A stretch of 64,000 bases of DNA, from NCBI RefSeq assembly GCF_037201965.1, contig NZ_CP147518.1, positions 3,279,001 through 3,343,000 of the forward strand, read 5' to 3'. Both the position numbers and the translations under genes were made by a program. This stretch comes from Spirosoma sp. SC4-14 (lineage in GTDB: Bacteria > Bacteroidota > Bacteroidia > Cytophagales > Spirosomataceae). Positions 63,735 to 64,000 of the stretch are shown here, piece by piece; the first letter of the stretch is position 1; each line of letters opens with the position of its first letter. The notes beneath the pieces were generated by a model. That model was not told the DNA's origin, made no database searches, and saw only the letters and a list, made by a program, of their open reading frames with translations.

Positions 63735-64000
63735 TTACACGTGAATTTCCTGTTTACGGATCATATCGGCTACCAGACGTCCGGTTTGCATAGCCGCGTT
63801 CAGCGATGGATAGGCGGTTTGATCACCACATTGATAGAGGTTTTCGGATAGTTTCAGTAGTTCATGAATTGCATCTGTACCGGCGCGGTCGGGTGGATAA
63901 GCCGGTAGCGCATGTGGAATGTGATAGGTGTGCAGGTGTCGCCAGTGGTTTACGTCGTCGCCAAACCAACTGGTTAATTCCTGCTTTATTTGTTCCGTTA
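63735..64000 (-). CDS. FAD-dependent oxidoreductase, C-terminal fragment
   Basis: The reverse strand reads open from the right edge for about 88 codons to a stop at 63735-63737. End of a flavin amine-oxidase/desaturase-type protein: CGDQTAYPSLNAAMQTGRLV matches the conserved C-terminal FAD-binding motif (GDxxxxPSLNxAMxSGRxAA). The N-terminal part is outside the window. Upstream of and co-directional with the monooxygenase. Confidence 0.75.
   Translation of the reverse strand, partial: TEQIKQELTSWFGDDVNHWRHLHTYHIPHALPAYPPDRAGTDAIHELLKLSENLYQCGDQTAYPSLNAAMQTGRLVADMIRKQEIHV

Overview
The window is a gene-dense stretch of chromosome from a Gram-negative Bacteroidetes of the order Cytophagales, most like Spirosoma or a relative. 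Pointers are a type IX secretion (T9SS) sorting domain on a repeat-rich secreted protein, promoter motifs of the Bacteroidetes form TAnnTTTG, absence of clear Shine-Dalgarno sites, a split transketolase, and families common in Cytophagales (GH109, LptE-like lipoprotein, TrpF-like barrel, CpxP/Spy-like protein beside an ECF sigma factor). I see no rRNA, tRNA, transposase, prophage or CRISPR array. Genus is an inference.

Layout. 1-5 kb: truncated agmatine deiminase, HAD phosphatase, small unknowns, a DUF1080 protein and mnmA. 5-8 kb: Dps, a TrpF-like barrel with a degenerate active site, and PspC/LiaF-like envelope-stress proteins. 8-10 kb: ECF sigma factor, membrane partner and CpxP/Spy-like protein. 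9.7-13.2 kb: the two halves of transketolase, separated by an AAA ATPase plus a TOPRIM-like DUF4276 protein, a likely defence-type module. 13-19 kb: Bcp, M23 peptidase, FAH-family hydrolase, M48 lipoprotein peptidase, sucC. 19-25 kb: LolD-like ATPase, GNAT, groES-groEL, SecG. 24-29 kb: an apparent operon miaB, sigma-54 activator, lptE, TPR-like gene, secG, then a second ECF sigma factor. 29-38 kb: BamA/TamA-like barrel, SpoU methyltransferase, queuosine-precursor transporter, GT-C-like membrane protein, rbfA, LolC/E-like permease. 37-43 kb: a sugar locus (GHMP kinase, FucP-like transporter, GH109 enzyme) with an orphan YgiT-type antitoxin. 43-50 kb: pterin genes (PTPS/QueD, folE), an orphan McrC, GntP permease, NAD synthase, dodecin. 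50-58 kb: EamA transporter, OmpA protein, a HEPN-like unknown, and a peroxide/haem group (peroxiredoxin, AhpD-like, hemH, oxyR). 58-64 kb: the T9SS cargo, a membrane peptidase and FAD enzymes.

A striking feature is the number of long inverted repeats between genes: several are ordinary terminators, but others (33-35 bp perfect stems, AT-rich GAATGA-type stems) share exact 15-19 nt words with distant loci and look like a dispersed palindromic family. Two have entered coding sequence: one lies in frame inside miaB, and one supplies both the charged and the hydrophobic parts of the LptE signal peptide. These, with the ATPase/TOPRIM insertion in the transketolase operon, are the most unusual things in the window. 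Function calls rest on motif recognition alone; no database search was possible.
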